Shown: one piece after another, positions 40,613 to 51,982 of the stretch
How positions within the stretch are numbered: position 1 is the stretch's first letter
Layout of the letters: each line of letters begins with the position of its first letter
NCBI RefSeq assembly: GCF_020687805.1
Contig: NZ_JAJEWQ010000003.1
Location: 423,736 to 487,735 of the forward strand
Reading direction: 5' to 3'
Origin: Planctobacterium marinum
Lineage (GTDB): Bacteria > Pseudomonadota > Gammaproteobacteria > Enterobacterales > Alteromonadaceae
Length of the DNA stretch: 64,000 nucleotides
The notes under the pieces: model-generated
Told to the model about the DNA's origin: nothing
The model's input: only the letters and a program-made list of their open reading frames with translations
Databases searched by the model: none
Made by a program: the position numbers and the translations under genes

Positions 40613-41176
40613 TCATTGTTCTAATAGTAGCGCCACCGGCTTAAAGCTGCGACGGTGAGCAAAAATAGGACCGAATTGCGCTAACTTTTCCAGATGCAGT
40701 TTAGTAGGATAGCCTTTGTGTTGGGCAAAGCCAAACTCTGGATATTGCTGATCCAGTTCTGCCATTTGCCGATCACGGGTGACTTTGGCCAGAATCGAAG
40801 CGGCTGAAATTTCCGGTACCGTTAGATCTCCTTTAACAATCGCCTCTGCAGGCCACTGCCAGGCGGGAACCTTATTGCCATCTACTTTAACAAAATCCGG
40901 CGCAGTGGTTAATGCTGCCACCGCCCTGGACATCGCTAACATGGTGGCCTGATAGATATTAATTTCGTCGATTTCTTGCGGTGTTGCTTCGCCAATTGCC
41001 CAACAGAGCGCCTGTTCTTTGATCAGGGGAAATAGTTTATTTCTTTTAGTTTCAGAAAGTTTTTTGGAATCAGTGAGTCCGGCAATAGGTCGGGCCGGAT
41101 CTAATATAACTGCGGCGGTGACCACATTGCCTACCAGTGGCCCTCGGCCCACTTCATCAACACCCGCTATCAGCAA
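40613..41176 (-). CDS. rnhB: Ribonuclease HII
   Basis: RNase HII cleaves RNA in RNA-DNA hybrids and removes single ribonucleotides from DNA. The active-site motif [13 protein letters not shown] is at the N-terminus, with the second acidic residue in VKVDGNKVP and the third in [11 protein letters not shown]. The start is the TTG at 41174-41176, because GGAGG at 41184-41188 lies seven bases upstream and the resulting [10 protein letters not shown] fits the family; a start 21 codons earlier would run far into lpxB. It begins two bases after the lpxB stop and encodes 187 residues. Confidence 0.94.
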   Translation of the reverse strand: MLIAGVDEVGRGPLVGNVVTAAVILDPARPIAGLTDSKKLSETKRNKLFPLIKEQALCWAIGEATPQEIDEINIYQATMLAMSRAVAALTTAPDFVKVDGNKVPAWQWPAEAIVKGDLTVPEISAASILAKVTRDRQMAELDQQYPEFGFAQHKGYPTKLHLEKLAQFGPIFAHRRSFKPVALLLEQ

Positions 41177-41178
41177 GA

Positions 41179-42327
41179 CTAAACCTCCAGTTTCAGTAAT
41201 TTTGCCACCGATTGCGCAGCCGTTTGATCGGCGTTGCAACGCAAGGATTGGTGGATTTTCAGATACTCTTCCTGTAATTCCGGCGCATCCCCTTCCAGCA
41301 TCGTCAACAACTTCTCAGAAATCAGCGTGGGATTGACATCGGCCTGCAGTAATTCAGGCACCAGCGCTTTACCAGCCAGTATATTGGGCAAGGCAAAATA
41401 TTGTTGTTTATACATAAAGCGCATCATCTGATAGGTCATGGCTTTTAATTTATAGGCCACTACCATGGGTCTCTTGCACAGCAGTGCCTCCAACGTGGCA
41501 GTTCCCGATGCTAATAGCACGGCGTTTGAAGCAATCATAACCTGTTGAGAATGACCAAACACAGTGCGCACTTTGACTTTGGGTTTAAGCTCGTTCAGGC
41601 GTTCGTCAATTTCAGATTTGCGCTGTTTATTCACCACCGGGATCAATACCAACAAATCCGGATGTTGCTGCGCTACTTTTTCAGCACTGAGTATAAAGGT
41701 GTCTAACAGGCTCCTGACTTCACCAGCGCGACTACCCGGTAACACTGCCAGCACCTTTTGATTGGCATCCACATTCAGGTATTCCCGGGCTGACTTTCTG
41801 TCTACCTGAAGCGGGATCTGATCGGCCAGGGTATGACCGACAAACTCGGCCGGTATTTGAAACTTTTGATACACAGCAGGTTCAAATGGGAAAATACAAA
41901 ACACATTATTGGTAGCCCGGGCAATTTTGTGAACCCGGCTTTCACGCCATGCCCACACCGTAGGGCTGACATAATGTATGGTTTTGATCCCCTGCTGTTT
42001 GAGCTTCATTTCCAGGGTTAAATTGAAGTCCGGCGCATCTACACCGATAAACACATCCGGCGGATTTTCCGTAAAGTACTGCAAAACACTTTTGCGGATA
42101 TGTAACAGTCGACGGATACGGGATAACACTTCCACCAGTCCCATTACTGAAAGCTCTTCCATATCAAATAAGGACTGGCAGCCAACGGCCTGCATTCTGG
42201 GGCCGGCAATGCCTTCGAAAATAGCGTCAGGGTATTGTTTGCGAAATTCAGCAATCAATCCTGCGGCCAAAATATCGCCGGAGGTCTCTCCGGCAACAAT
42301 ACCCACTCTGATGGTTTTATTTGTCAT
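41179..42327 (-). CDS. lpxB: Lipid-A-disaccharide synthase
   Basis: LpxB (glycosyltransferase family 19) joins UDP-2,3-diacylglucosamine to lipid X to form the disaccharide core of lipid A at the inner membrane. The 382 residues match the family. Recognisable blocks are [15 protein letters not shown] at the start, GIDAPDFNL-like (GVDAPDFNL) and the nucleotide-binding LPGSRAGEV, as well as [21 protein letters not shown]. It lies between lpxA and rnhB in the conserved operon. Confidence 0.97.
   Translation of the reverse strand: MTNKTIRVGIVAGETSGDILAAGLIAEFRKQYPDAIFEGIAGPRMQAVGCQSLFDMEELSVMGLVEVLSRIRRLLHIRKSVLQYFTENPPDVFIGVDAPDFNLTLEMKLKQQGIKTIHYVSPTVWAWRESRVHKIARATNNVFCIFPFEPAVYQKFQIPAEFVGHTLADQIPLQVDRKSAREYLNVDANQKVLAVLPGSRAGEVRSLLDTFILSAEKVAQQHPDLLVLIPVVNKQRKSEIDERLNELKPKVKVRTVFGHSQQVMIASNAVLLASGTATLEALLCKRPMVVAYKLKAMTYQMMRFMYKQQYFALPNILAGKALVPELLQADVNPTLISEKLLTMLEGDAPELQEEYLKIHQSLRCNADQTAAQSVAKLLKLEV
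41184..41188 (-). promoter_or_regulatory. Ribosome binding site deciding the TTG start of rnhB
   Basis: GGAGG on the minus strand overlaps the last codons of lpxB and is seven bases from the TTG at 41176. It supports translational coupling of rnhB to lpxB and excludes the longer frame. Confidence 0.75.
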
Positions 42328-42361
42328 AATATTCGCTTAGAACAGCGTTGAGGCGTTGCGG

Positions 42362-43129
42362 TTAACGTATGATACCGCGCTCTGAGGCTTCCAGAAATTC
42401 AGACATCAACTGCACTTCCGGGTTTTCCTGCACCATATCCCGAATAATCTCTACGGCCTCTGCCGCTTTGTTGCCCTGTCGATATATAACGCGGTAAGCA
42501 TTTTTTATAGCCCGGATACTCTCCGGGCTGAAACCTCGGCGCTTGAGTCCTTCCGAATTGATGCCGTGCGGTTTGCCATCATTACCTAACATCACAAATG
42601 GAGGTAAATCCCGCAAAATAATAGCGCCGCCACCGACAAAGGCGTGAGCACCAATTTTACAAAACTGATGGATCGCTGTCATACCGCCCAGAATCGCGTA
42701 ATCAGCCACATGTACGTGCCCCGCCAGCGTACAGCTATTGGCACAGATTGTGTGATTGCCGATGCGAACATCGTGGGCAACATGCGCATAAGCCATAAAC
42801 AGATTGCCGTTTCCGATAACTGTTTTGCCCTCATCCTGTATGGTACCGCGATGCACGGTGACGCTTTCGCGAAAAACGTTATTGTCACCAATCAACAGCT
42901 CTGTCGGCTCACCGGCGTACTTTTTGTCCTGACAATCTTCACCGATACTGGCAAACTGGAAAAAATGATTGCCTTTACCAATTTTGCTGGGGCCTTTGAT
43001 CACCACATGCGAATTGACAATACAATCATCGCCGATAACCACATCCGGGCCGATAACGGAAAAAGGGCCAATTGATACATTGTTCCCCAACGTCGCTTTA
43101 GGGTCGATGACAGCGGTAGGATGGATCAC
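42362..43129 (-). CDS. lpxA: UDP-N-acetylglucosamine acyltransferase
   Basis: LpxA performs the first step of lipid A synthesis by transferring a hydroxyacyl chain from ACP to UDP-GlcNAc. The 255-residue protein is a left-handed beta-helix made of hexapeptide repeats ([21 protein letters not shown]). The catalytic histidine lies in the MAYAHVAHD segment, and the C-terminal helical bundle follows [13 protein letters not shown]. Its start is three bases after the fabZ stop, so it is likely coupled to it. Confidence 0.97.
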   Translation of the reverse strand: MIHPTAVIDPKATLGNNVSIGPFSVIGPDVVIGDDCIVNSHVVIKGPSKIGKGNHFFQFASIGEDCQDKKYAGEPTELLIGDNNVFRESVTVHRGTIQDEGKTVIGNGNLFMAYAHVAHDVRIGNHTICANSCTLAGHVHVADYAILGGMTAIHQFCKIGAHAFVGGGAIILRDLPPFVMLGNDGKPHGINSEGLKRRGFSPESIRAIKNAYRVIYRQGNKAAEAVEIIRDMVQENPEVQLMSEFLEASERGIIR

Positions 43130-43132
43130 GTT

Positions 43133-43579
43133 CTACATCTTCCTCATTGCACACATAAATTCAGCGCTACAGGCTTCCTGACCACTGACACTGGCATAAC
43201 CCTGAAACTTCCAGATACCCCGACGTTCTTTAATAAAATCCACGTCAAAATCCAGTCTGTCACCGGGTGTCACGGGCAGTTTAAAACGCGCCTTGTCGAT
43301 GCCCGCATACAGATATAAATCATCGGTATTGCCAGCGCTCTTGAAGCCCAAAATCCCGGCGGCTTGTGCTAACGCTTCCAGAATCATAACGCCCGGAAAA
43401 ATAGGTTTTCCTGGAAAATGGCCCATAAAACAGGGTTCGTTAAAGGTGATATTTTTATAGGCTTTAATACGCTTACCGACTTCCAGTTCCGTTACTCTGT
43501 CTACCAGCAGCATCGGGTAGCGATGCGGCAGTAAAGCCATTATTTCTTCGATTTCTACACGTTCAATCACGTCAGTCAA
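43133..43579 (-). CDS. fabZ: 3-hydroxyacyl-ACP dehydratase
   Basis: FabZ dehydrates 3-hydroxyacyl-ACP in fatty acid elongation and competes with LpxA for the same substrate. The hotdog fold shows [11 protein letters not shown] at about 17-27, and the catalytic His and Glu occur in [20 protein letters not shown]. The length of 148 residues is normal. It lies in the conserved lpxD-fabZ-lpxA order, which lets the cell balance phospholipid and lipid A production. Confidence 0.97.
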   Translation of the reverse strand: MTDVIERVEIEEIMALLPHRYPMLLVDRVTELEVGKRIKAYKNITFNEPCFMGHFPGKPIFPGVMILEALAQAAGILGFKSAGNTDDLYLYAGIDKARFKLPVTPGDRLDFDVDFIKERRGIWKFQGYASVSGQEACSAEFMCAMRKM

Positions 43580-43660
43580 ACCACTCTTCTCCTGTTCTGA
43601 CTTTTATCATAGAGCAGCACTGCGGCAGTTAGCAAATCATGTGCTGTAAAATAGGATGCC

Positions 43661-44677
43661 CTATTTCTGATATTTTTCTATTTCTTTTACCCGTTGCGAT
43701 AACTTCTCGAGATTACGCAAACCCACCATACTTTTACGCCAGTCTTTATTCGGCATTGCAGGAATACCTGAGGAATAGACTCCGGGTTCTTTAATGGCTT
43801 TGGTGACCATGGAGAATCCGGTTAAGGTAACGCCATCGGTGATGCTGATATGCCCGTTAATGCCAACCATACCGGCAATAATACAATGTTTTCCAATCGT
43901 GGTACTTCCGGCAATCACAGTACAACCTGCCACTGCGCTATTTTCCCCTATTTCGACGTTATGAGCAATCTGGCACAGGTTATCTATGATAACGCCATCA
44001 TGCAAAATGGTATCTTCCAGGGCGCCGCGGTCGACACAGGAATTGGCACCTATTTCTACCCGATTACCCAACACGGCCCGACCCAGTTGAGGGATCTTCA
44101 CCCATTTACCGGCATCATTAGCATAGCCAAAACCATCGGAACCGATAACTGCGGAACTTTGAATCAGGCAATGTTCACCAATGATACAGTCGTGATATAC
44201 CGTCACGTTTGCCCACAACTTGGTGCCATTACCGATACGCGCGCCTTTACCTATAAAACACCCCGGGCCTATTTGCACATCGACGCCTATTTCGGCACCC
44301 GATTCGATAACCGCATTGGCACCAACTGACACAGAATCCGCCAGGACTGCATCGGCAGCGATCACGGCGGATTCATGTATGCCATCCGCGGCATCGGGCG
44401 TAGTATCCAGCGCCTGTGCCACTTTGGCAAAGCCAAGGTAAGCGTTTTTCATGACCAACGCATTGGTCTGGCAATATTTTGCGTCTTCTTCACTGAGGAT
44501 TACGGCGGTGGCTTTAGTTTCGGATAATTGAGAGCGATATTTGGCGTTAGCCAGAAATGAGATTTGACCTTCAGTGGCGGTAGCTAGCGTGCCAATAGAA
44601 GTGACGCTAACAGTTGCGTCACCTCGTACCTCGGCACCAATAATCTCCGCCAACTCGGCCAATGTGTAGCTGAGCAT
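43661..44677 (-). CDS. lpxD: UDP-3-O-(3-hydroxyacyl)glucosamine N-acyltransferase
   Basis: LpxD adds the second hydroxyacyl chain in lipid A synthesis. The 338-residue protein has the N-terminal uridine-binding domain (about 1-100), a hexapeptide-repeat beta-helix, with the catalytic histidine in the CQIAHNVEIGE segment, and a short C-terminal helix. The gene follows skp by 14 bases, in the order typical of gammaproteobacteria. An 81-base gap separates it from fabZ. I see no anomalies. Confidence 0.97.
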   Translation of the reverse strand: MLSYTLAELAEIIGAEVRGDATVSVTSIGTLATATEGQISFLANAKYRSQLSETKATAVILSEEDAKYCQTNALVMKNAYLGFAKVAQALDTTPDAADGIHESAVIAADAVLADSVSVGANAVIESGAEIGVDVQIGPGCFIGKGARIGNGTKLWANVTVYHDCIIGEHCLIQSSAVIGSDGFGYANDAGKWVKIPQLGRAVLGNRVEIGANSCVDRGALEDTILHDGVIIDNLCQIAHNVEIGENSAVAGCTVIAGSTTIGKHCIIAGMVGINGHISITDGVTLTGFSMVTKAIKEPGVYSSGIPAMPNKDWRKSMVGLRNLEKLSQRVKEIEKYQK

Positions 44678-44691
44678 GGGTGAGTTCTCAA

Positions 44692-45207
44692 TTAATTAGC
44701 GTTTTTACTAACTTCTTCAATCACTTTTTGTGACACATTGTACTGATCATCAATGAAGGCAATCGCACCGGCATTTAAAATCACATCGTAATTTTCAGCT
44801 TCGGCTACCTTGTTGATGCCCTGCTGGATCATTCCCAATAAACGGTTGCGCTCTTCGTTAGAACGACGCTCCAGCTCGCGTTGCAACGGTTGTGCTTTGC
44901 CAACATACTCATCTCTTAAGCTGGTAATTTTTTGTTCTAACTCAGTGATTTCCTGCTGGCTCATTGTCGCCGTATCACGCTTTTGCTTTTCCAAATAATA
45001 TTGCAGATCTTTTTCCATGCGATTGACTTCTTCGATACGGTCCTTGAACTCAGCATTGATACTTTGCTGGATCGTGGCCGCCTGAGGAAGACTTTGAAAA
45101 ATCGCCTGTACATTGGCGGCACCAATTTTTTGTTGTGCATAGGCACTGCCACTGGCTACTGAGGCAGCTAAGGTCATTGCAACGGCGGTTAGTTTTAATG
45201 CTTTCAC
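44692..45207 (-). CDS. skp: Periplasmic chaperone Skp/OmpH
   Basis: Skp is a trimeric jellyfish-shaped chaperone that keeps unfolded outer-membrane proteins soluble on their way to BamA. The 171-residue protein has a signal peptide ending near GSAYAQ, then a small beta core and long charged alpha-helical arms (about 45-115) with heptad character. It is encoded between bamA and lpxD, as expected for its function. Confidence 0.95.
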   Translation of the reverse strand: MKALKLTAVAMTLAASVASGSAYAQQKIGAANVQAIFQSLPQAATIQQSINAEFKDRIEEVNRMEKDLQYYLEKQKRDTATMSQQEITELEQKITSLRDEYVGKAQPLQRELERRSNEERNRLLGMIQQGINKVAEAENYDVILNAGAIAFIDDQYNVSQKVIEEVSKNAN

Positions 45208-45258
45208 AGATTACTCCTTAAATTCTTATGCTAATTATCTTTGCAATTTAAAATATGA

Positions 45259-47733
45259 TTAAAATGTTTGACCAATGTTGAACGAGAAGAACTTCACTTC
45301 ATCACCGCTTTGCTCTTTCAATGCGCGCGAGAAGCTAAATACCATTGGTCCCATGGGTGACAACCACTGTACAGACAAGCCATAGGAAGCCCGATACAGA
45401 CTGGGGTCAGCGAAATCCAGCAGGCGATCAGCACTGACGGAGTTCATGTTTAAATTTCTAAATTCATCGTAGTCAAATTCAGTATCCCAAACGGTACCCA
45501 CATCCAGGAAGATACTGGAACGCACCTGGGAGTCGTATTCTTCACCGATAAATGGCGTAGGGACAATCAGCTCTACCCCACCGACAGCAATGGCATTACC
45601 ACCTATGGAACGCTCGGTTACAAAGAGGGTATCGGATAATTCACCATTACCCACTGAACTGCCATCTGGTCCATTGTCAGTGGTGATACTTCTTTGTACT
45701 GCTCTTGGGCCGACGGTATTGTTTTCAAAGCCGCGTAACGTCCCCGAACCACCGGCTGTAAAGTTCTGTGTAAAGGGCAGGATCTGGTCACTACCGTTAA
45801 TCGTGCCGTAACCGTTACCATACCCTAAACGCAGGCGGGTTAATACCGTCCAACGTTGATCATCAGATATTGGGAAGTAGAAACGCGTATTGAACTCAGC
45901 CTTGAAATAATTGGCATCGGAATTCGGCGTTGTGGCGGTCAGTGACAAGGTCTGATTAGAACCCGCTGTCGGATACAAACCACGGTTCAGGGTGCTCCGA
46001 ATCCAGGCTGCGGACAATACAAAGGAATCGTAATTAATCGGCGCATCCGGGTTATTCTCGTCCACAAACAAATTGTAAAAACGGGCTGTTTGCTCATAGG
46101 TATCGCGTTGCGCCAGTTCTTCATTTTCATAGGTTAACCCAAAACGCAAACGGTTGTATTCATTGATTGGGAAACCAAAAGTACCACCAACACGATAGGT
46201 TTTGGTGTTGTATTGCACCAGACCAAAATCACCAGCATCCAGTTCGCTGTAGGATAAGGTGCCCCCCAGGCTGATACCATCAATGGTAAAATAGGGATCA
46301 TTGTAAGTTATCGCAGCCTGCTTTTGGTAACGGTTGGTATTGATGTTAAAGCCCACCTGTTTACCGGTACCCAGGAAGTTATCCTGTGATACACCTGCCT
46401 GCAGACTCAGACCAGTGCGGTCACCAAAACCGATACCGGCATTAAACGATCCGGACGGCTGTTCTTTTAAGCTGAAGTCAACGTCAACCTTATCGTCTTC
46501 ACCTGGAATGCGCACGGTTTCGAATTCCACTTCATCCACAAAGGTCAGTCGTCGGGAAATATTCGCTTTAGACACTTCCAACGCCTGGTTAGACAGGAAG
46601 CTACCTTCCATCTGTGTGACCTCACGGCGCAACACTTCGTCCTTAGTGATGTCGTTGCCCACAAAGTTAATGCGGCGCACATAAATACGCTTGCCCGGAT
46701 CAACCGCTATCGTCAGTTTTACCGTTTTGTCGTCTTCATTAATGTCCGGGATAGTCGTTACTGAGGGATAGGCGTAGCCAAACCGCCCCAAATACTTGCT
46801 GATGAATTCTTCGGTGTATGTCACCAGAGCCTGGTTGTACAGGGTGTCACTTTTCAGCGGCAATAAAGCGCGAATGGTATCGCCATGTCCTAATAATTCA
46901 CCGGTGACTTCAATTTCAGAGATATTGAACTGTTCCCCTTCGGTGACGTTGATGGCAACATAAATACCCTTTTTATCCGGCGTCATCGACACCTGAGTGG
47001 AATTGACATTGAACTGCAGATAGCCTCTGTCCAGATAGTGACTGCGCAGTGTTTCCATATCCCCTTCCAGGGTTTGCTTCTGATAGCGGGTCTCTGCCAG
47101 AAAGTCCCACCAGGGGGCATCAAAACCCAACTCAAAACCTTCCAGTAATTCAGCGTCACTGAATAACTCATTGCCCACAATATTGATTTGCGCAATTTTT
47201 GCAGCGTCGCCTTCTTCAAATAAAAACTTTAAATCCACACGGTTACGAGGTAGCGGCGTGACAATCGCAGATACATCAGCGTTGTATTTACCCACGCTGT
47301 AATAGAAATCTTTAAGGCCACTTTCAAGACCAGTCAATACAGTACGGTCTAAAGGTTCACCGATGCGAATGTTGCTGCCATCCAGACTTTCCTGCAATTG
47401 CTCATCTTTAATATCATCGTTACCTTCAAAAATGATATTACTGATAGTGGGTCTCTCTTTTACCCTGACCACCAGAGTATTGCCATCCCGCAAGACTTTT
47501 ATGCTCTCAAAGTGAGTAGAGGAATACAGCGACTTAATGACCTGAGCGATCCTGAAACCGTTCATCGTGTCACCTACCTGCACCGGCATGTAGGTCAGGG
47601 CTGCACCTAATGCAACTCTTTGTAACCCTTCAATTTTGATATCATCGATGACAAATTCTTTGGCTGTATTTGCACTTACTGCTCCCGTGCAAAACACAAA
47701 AAGCAATGCAAAAAGTATCTGATTCAACTTCAT
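45259..47733 (-). CDS. bamA: Outer membrane protein assembly factor BamA
   Basis: BamA is the essential Omp85 insertase of the outer membrane. The 824 residues comprise a signal peptide (ends near VSANTA), five POTRA domains (about 24-425) and a 16-strand barrel, ending in FNIGQTF with a terminal Phe. The loop 6 motif reads GTLRGFE, with Leu where E. coli has Val (VRGF); the invariant Arg-Gly-Phe is kept. It lies between rseP and skp in the conserved order and should fold the outer-membrane barrel proteins encoded elsewhere in the window. Confidence 0.97.
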   Translation of the reverse strand: MKLNQILFALLFVFCTGAVSANTAKEFVIDDIKIEGLQRVALGAALTYMPVQVGDTMNGFRIAQVIKSLYSSTHFESIKVLRDGNTLVVRVKERPTISNIIFEGNDDIKDEQLQESLDGSNIRIGEPLDRTVLTGLESGLKDFYYSVGKYNADVSAIVTPLPRNRVDLKFLFEEGDAAKIAQINIVGNELFSDAELLEGFELGFDAPWWDFLAETRYQKQTLEGDMETLRSHYLDRGYLQFNVNSTQVSMTPDKKGIYVAINVTEGEQFNISEIEVTGELLGHGDTIRALLPLKSDTLYNQALVTYTEEFISKYLGRFGYAYPSVTTIPDINEDDKTVKLTIAVDPGKRIYVRRINFVGNDITKDEVLRREVTQMEGSFLSNQALEVSKANISRRLTFVDEVEFETVRIPGEDDKVDVDFSLKEQPSGSFNAGIGFGDRTGLSLQAGVSQDNFLGTGKQVGFNINTNRYQKQAAITYNDPYFTIDGISLGGTLSYSELDAGDFGLVQYNTKTYRVGGTFGFPINEYNRLRFGLTYENEELAQRDTYEQTARFYNLFVDENNPDAPINYDSFVLSAAWIRSTLNRGLYPTAGSNQTLSLTATTPNSDANYFKAEFNTRFYFPISDDQRWTVLTRLRLGYGNGYGTINGSDQILPFTQNFTAGGSGTLRGFENNTVGPRAVQRSITTDNGPDGSSVGNGELSDTLFVTERSIGGNAIAVGGVELIVPTPFIGEEYDSQVRSSIFLDVGTVWDTEFDYDEFRNLNMNSVSADRLLDFADPSLYRASYGLSVQWLSPMGPMVFSFSRALKEQSGDEVKFFSFNIGQTF

Positions 47734-47790
47734 TTATTTATATTCTTCCTGACTGAAACTTATTCAGCATTGTTAAAAAAAGCGTGAGTC

Positions 47791-49140
47791 CTACAAACGC
47801 CCGATGTCGTTTACAATCGCCACTGCCATCAACATAAAGAGTAAAATGCCACCTATGCGAAACCCAATTTCCTGAACCGATTCTGGTACAGGCTTTCCGG
47901 TCACCAGCTCTATGAAGTAATAAAGCAAATGTCCGCCGTCCAGGACGGGTAACGGAAGCAGATTAATGATCCCTAAATTAACACTAATGAGCGCTAAAAA
48001 GCTCAGGAAATACACCAGGCCATAACCTGCACTGGCACCTGCGCCCTGCGCAATAGAAATAGGGCCACTTAAATTTTTAACCGATACATCACCGGTTAAC
48101 AATTTGCCGATCATCTCGACACTCAATGTCATTAAGCGCCATGTATTATCCATAGCAGCCCCCATGGCTGCAACCAATCCATATTGTTGGTTAAATATGT
48201 ACTCCTCAGGCCAGGGTTCCTGTTGGGGTACCACGCCCAGATAACCCACATTCGGATTATCTTCACGAAAGCCCACCTGCACCATAACCGGGGTTTCCCG
48301 CCCCTCTCTGAGCACCATAACGCCCACGGTATCACCACCGCGCCCGGTGAGATACTCCCCTATTTGTTCCCATTTATCGATGGGAGTTCCGTCAATACTT
48401 AAAATTTTGTCATCTTTTTGTATCCCGGCTCGCGCTGCTGGCGAATCTTCGGCCACCAATCCTATAGTGGTGGTAATGGCCGGTCTGAAGGGTTCGATAC
48501 CCAAAGCGCGAATCGCTGACTGAGTTTCGGGATCAAATTGCCAGCTTGACAGGTCAAGCTGATAACGCTTTTCCGTCATATTGGAGGCCGTATAGGTACC
48601 AATATCCATTGACGACTTGCCAATATGAGACACCAGTTCCAGATTGATCGCATTCCAGTCCCTTACTTCGCGCTCACCAATGCGATTAATTTGCGCATCT
48701 TTGGGCAACCCCGCCTGTGCAGCAATACTGCCCGAGGTAACATTACCAATGACCGGACGCACGGTTTCAACGCCCATCAGATACATCAGGTACAAGGCAA
48801 AAATAGCAAATACAAAATTGGTGAGGGGACCTGCGGCAATAATGGCGATGCGCTTTAGCACATGTTGGCTGTTGAAGGTAACGGCCTGATCTTGCTCATT
48901 AACATCATCCACCCGACTATCCAGCATGCGCACGTAACCGCCTAACGGGATCATGGCCACCACATATTCGGTGCCCTGCTTGTCGTGCGTTCGCCACAAT
49001 GGCTTGCCAAACCCAACAGAGAACCTGAGTACCTTCACACCACAAAGCCGGGCAACGTAAAAATGCCCCCATTCGTGAACTGCCACCAGAATCCCAAGCG
49101 CCACGATAAACGCGGTCAGGTTTTGCAAAAAATCCAACAT
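47791..49140 (-). CDS. rseP: Site-2 protease RseP
   Basis: RseP is the intramembrane zinc protease that cuts the anti-sigma factor RseA in the sigma-E envelope stress response and clears signal peptides. The zinc motif HEWGH is at about residues 22-26, and the second metal site is in LPLPVLDGGHLLYYF near the C-terminus. Two PDZ domains lie between (about 115-310). Length is 449 residues, against 450 in E. coli. Its ATG shares one base with the dxr stop (TAATG), so the two are coupled. Confidence 0.97.
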   Translation of the reverse strand: MLDFLQNLTAFIVALGILVAVHEWGHFYVARLCGVKVLRFSVGFGKPLWRTHDKQGTEYVVAMIPLGGYVRMLDSRVDDVNEQDQAVTFNSQHVLKRIAIIAAGPLTNFVFAIFALYLMYLMGVETVRPVIGNVTSGSIAAQAGLPKDAQINRIGEREVRDWNAINLELVSHIGKSSMDIGTYTASNMTEKRYQLDLSSWQFDPETQSAIRALGIEPFRPAITTTIGLVAEDSPAARAGIQKDDKILSIDGTPIDKWEQIGEYLTGRGGDTVGVMVLREGRETPVMVQVGFREDNPNVGYLGVVPQQEPWPEEYIFNQQYGLVAAMGAAMDNTWRLMTLSVEMIGKLLTGDVSVKNLSGPISIAQGAGASAGYGLVYFLSFLALISVNLGIINLLPLPVLDGGHLLYYFIELVTGKPVPESVQEIGFRIGGILLFMLMAVAIVNDIGRL

Positions 49141-50333
49141 TAAAGCAGAGTCTCCATATAGTTCGTCGCAAACAAACGACTATGTTTATCACACTCAAGG
49201 ATATCTGCAAGTGATGACAACTTGTTGTCAGGGGTTTGTTCTACCGTCGCTAAACACAGTTTAAAAATATCGGTATAGCGAATTTTTCTGGCCAAAAAAG
49301 CGGCCACAGCAACTTCGTTGGCGGCATTCAGGGCAGTCGTAGCAGCCTGGCCTTTATAAGCACAATCTATCGCTAATTGCAGACAGGGAAAACGCGCAAA
49401 GTCAGGCTTGAGAAACTGTAAGTCTGTCAGTTGTGAGAAATCCAGCGATGCCACCCCCGATTCAATACGTTCAGGCCAGGCCAGCGTATGCGCTATGGGA
49501 GTGCGCATGTCCGGCTGACCCATTTGCGCCAACACAGAGCCATCGGCATATTGCACCATCGAATGCACAATGCTCTGAGGATGAATAACCACCTCAATGT
49601 CATCTCCCGCCACACCAAACAGATAACAGGCTTCAATAAACTCCAGACCCTTATTCATCATGGTCGCGGAATCAACAGATATTTTTTGTCCCATAGACCA
49701 GTTAGGGTGCTTACAGGCTTGTTCCGGCGTAATATCGGCAAACGTTGCCAGGTCGCGTTGTAAAAACGGACCACCGGAGCCTGTTAACAAAATCTTGCGA
49801 ATCGACTTTTGGCAAAAACCCTGTTGTGGCAGACATTGAAAAATTGCGTTGTGTTCACTGTCCACCGGCAGTAATACAGCACCGCTTTGCTGTACTGCAT
49901 CCATAAATAAATTGCCGGACATCACTAAGGACTCTTTATTCGCTAACAATACGCGTTTACCCGCCTGCACAGCTGCATGAGTCGGCAATAACCCTGCCGC
50001 GCCCACAATAGCCGCCATGACCACCTGGACTTCTTCGTCTGCAGCGATCATGCAAAGTGCGTCATTTCCTAAATGTACCTGGCAGGCTAATCCCGTCTCT
50101 TCACTGTAGGCTTTTAATTTCGGATAATCGGCCTTACTACTGGTCACCAGGTGTTTCGGCTGATGTATCTTAGCCAGTTCCACCAGCTCTTTTACCCGGG
50201 AATGGCAACTCAATGCGAATACCCGGTATTTTTCGGGATGGCGTGACACCACATCCAGCGTGCTTAACCCGATAGAGCCGGTAGCACCTAAGACGGTGAT
50301 ATTTTGCGTCGTATTAGCGTTTGACTGGATCAT
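49140..50333 (-). CDS. dxr: 1-deoxy-D-xylulose 5-phosphate reductoisomerase
   Basis: Dxr (IspC) converts DXP to MEP with NADPH in the non-mevalonate isoprenoid pathway. The NADPH motif [14 protein letters not shown] is at about 14-27. The metal and substrate region shows [12 protein letters not shown], and the flexible loop contains the conserved HPNWSMG stretch. The length of 397 residues is standard. The product feeds UppS, encoded two genes upstream. Confidence 0.97.
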   Translation of the reverse strand: MIQSNANTTQNITVLGATGSIGLSTLDVVSRHPEKYRVFALSCHSRVKELVELAKIHQPKHLVTSSKADYPKLKAYSEETGLACQVHLGNDALCMIAADEEVQVVMAAIVGAAGLLPTHAAVQAGKRVLLANKESLVMSGNLFMDAVQQSGAVLLPVDSEHNAIFQCLPQQGFCQKSIRKILLTGSGGPFLQRDLATFADITPEQACKHPNWSMGQKISVDSATMMNKGLEFIEACYLFGVAGDDIEVVIHPQSIVHSMVQYADGSVLAQMGQPDMRTPIAHTLAWPERIESGVASLDFSQLTDLQFLKPDFARFPCLQLAIDCAYKGQAATTALNAANEVAVAAFLARKIRYTDIFKLCLATVEQTPDNKLSSLADILECDKHSRLFATNYMETLL

Positions 50334-50348
50334 GGCAAGAAGTTCAGC

Positions 50349-51212
50349 TTAGGCCATCCACATGACATAACACAGGGCGAAAATCGGAAAAGCCGCGGTT
50401 AAGCTATCGATCCGATCCAGAATACCGCCATGCCCGGGTAACAGGTTCCCGCTATCCTTACAACCGGCGCAGCGTTTGAACATGCTTTCATTGAGATCAC
50501 CCAGGGCACTGACCGCCACTGTAAGACCGCCCACCAGGACATGCAACCAGATGCGCGATGGGTCGACGTGATAATGCATTGCCGCAAAAGCAATGATAGC
50601 AAAGGAGGCACCAACACCACCCAGTAAGCCTTCGATAGTTTTACCCGGGGACACATTGGGTCTGAGCTTGTGACGTCCGAATTTAACGCCCACAAAAAAG
50701 GCGCCCACATCAGCGGCCCAAACAATGCCTAAAACGTAAAAAATCAGAGACGCGCCATAAAGCGGATCGACGTCGAACAGGCTGGTGCGCAAGACCACCA
50801 CGGCAACCCAGGTGGGTATCAGAGTCAGTAACCCAAAAATGCCTCGCAGTAATACACTGGAGCGCCAAACCAGACTGTATCTCGGGTAGGCAATGATCAA
50901 AAAGAGTGATAACGCCCACCAGACACCGGCGGCAATAAGAATATTTTTATATAAGGGAACCAACTCCCCCTGCACCCAGACGGCATCCACCGGCACCACA
51001 AAACTCAGAGCAATGCATAGCCCTGCCACAATAGCGGTGTAAATCGATTTTAATAAAGGAATGGTGAGGCCGGTCAGATTAGCCCATTCCCAGGCGCCCA
51101 ACGCAATTACTGCCGCAAAAACCAGTTCAAATCCCCGGATTGGCAAAAACAGGATTGCCCCAAGCGCGAGTGGAGCCAATATCAAGGCGGTTATAATTCG
51201 TTGTTTTAACAT
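50349..51212 (-). CDS. cdsA: Phosphatidate cytidylyltransferase
   Basis: CdsA makes CDP-diacylglycerol from CTP and phosphatidic acid, the branch point for membrane phospholipids. The 287-residue protein has about eight membrane helices. The family signature near the C-terminus is visible as SALGDLNESMFKRCAGCKD followed by LPGHGGILDRIDSL. It follows uppS by 12 bases and precedes dxr by 15. Confidence 0.97.
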   Translation of the reverse strand: MLKQRIITALILAPLALGAILFLPIRGFELVFAAVIALGAWEWANLTGLTIPLLKSIYTAIVAGLCIALSFVVPVDAVWVQGELVPLYKNILIAAGVWWALSLFLIIAYPRYSLVWRSSVLLRGIFGLLTLIPTWVAVVVLRTSLFDVDPLYGASLIFYVLGIVWAADVGAFFVGVKFGRHKLRPNVSPGKTIEGLLGGVGASFAIIAFAAMHYHVDPSRIWLHVLVGGLTVAVSALGDLNESMFKRCAGCKDSGNLLPGHGGILDRIDSLTAAFPIFALCYVMWMA

Positions 51213-51224
51213 AACCTGGAGTTC

Positions 51225-51971
51225 CTAGTTTTGACTCTCAATTTGTTCACCGGTCATACCAAAGCGCCTTTGCCTGCCGCAAAACTCAGTCACAGCCTTG
51301 GTAAACTCTGCGTCATCAAAATCAGGCCACAAGGCAGGGGTAAAGTACAACTCAGCGTAGGCCAACTGCCATATTAAAAAATTAGAAATGCGTTGTTCAC
51401 CACCGGTACGGATCAACAAATCCACCTGCGGTAAATTCGATAACTGAATATGTTTGTTGAGATCCGCTTCGGTAATCTGGTTGATATCGCCGTTTTGCGC
51501 GCTAACTTCCTGATACAAAGCTTTGCAGGCATTGGCTATATCCCACTTACCACCGTAGTTAGCAGCAATATTGAGGACCATTGCTGTGTTGTCGGCAGTC
51601 AGCGCTTCAGCTTCCTGAATTTTGGCGAATAATTTTTTATCGAAGCGGCTTAAATCACCAATGACCTGCAACTTGACATTATTCTTATTGAGTTTTTTGG
51701 CTTCACTGCCCAGTGCCCAGACGAATAGCTCCATCAGGGCTTTAACTTCATCAGCCGGACGCAGCCAGTTTTCACTGCTAAAGGCAAACAACGTCAGGGC
51801 TTTGATATTGTTTTTCAGACAATAGCCCACCGCAGAACGCACCGCTTCGGCGCCTGCTTTGTGTCCAAAAGTCCGAAGCTTGCCTTTTTGTTTGGCCCAA
51901 CGCCCGTTGCCATCCATAATAATGGCAACGTGCTGCGGCATAATGCCGTTTGGTTTATTTAGATCTGCCAT
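51225..51971 (-). CDS. uppS: Undecaprenyl diphosphate synthase
   Basis: UppS (IspU) adds isoprene units in cis to make the C55 lipid carrier of peptidoglycan and O-antigen synthesis. The motif IIMDGNGRWAK at about 17-27 contains the catalytic Asp. The C-terminal signature is LLIRTGGEQRISNFLIWQ, and FTPALWPDF follows. The length of 248 residues is normal. It follows frr by 11 bases. Confidence 0.97.
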   Translation of the reverse strand: MADLNKPNGIMPQHVAIIMDGNGRWAKQKGKLRTFGHKAGAEAVRSAVGYCLKNNIKALTLFAFSSENWLRPADEVKALMELFVWALGSEAKKLNKNNVKLQVIGDLSRFDKKLFAKIQEAEALTADNTAMVLNIAANYGGKWDIANACKALYQEVSAQNGDINQITEADLNKHIQLSNLPQVDLLIRTGGEQRISNFLIWQLAYAELYFTPALWPDFDDAEFTKAVTEFCGRQRRFGMTGEQIESQN

Positions 51972-51982
51972 TAAGCCAGCTT

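Noticed and set aside
45259-47733. LRGF in place of VRGF in BamA as a defect
   Set aside because: The invariant Arg-Gly-Phe is kept, and a Val to Leu change is conservative.
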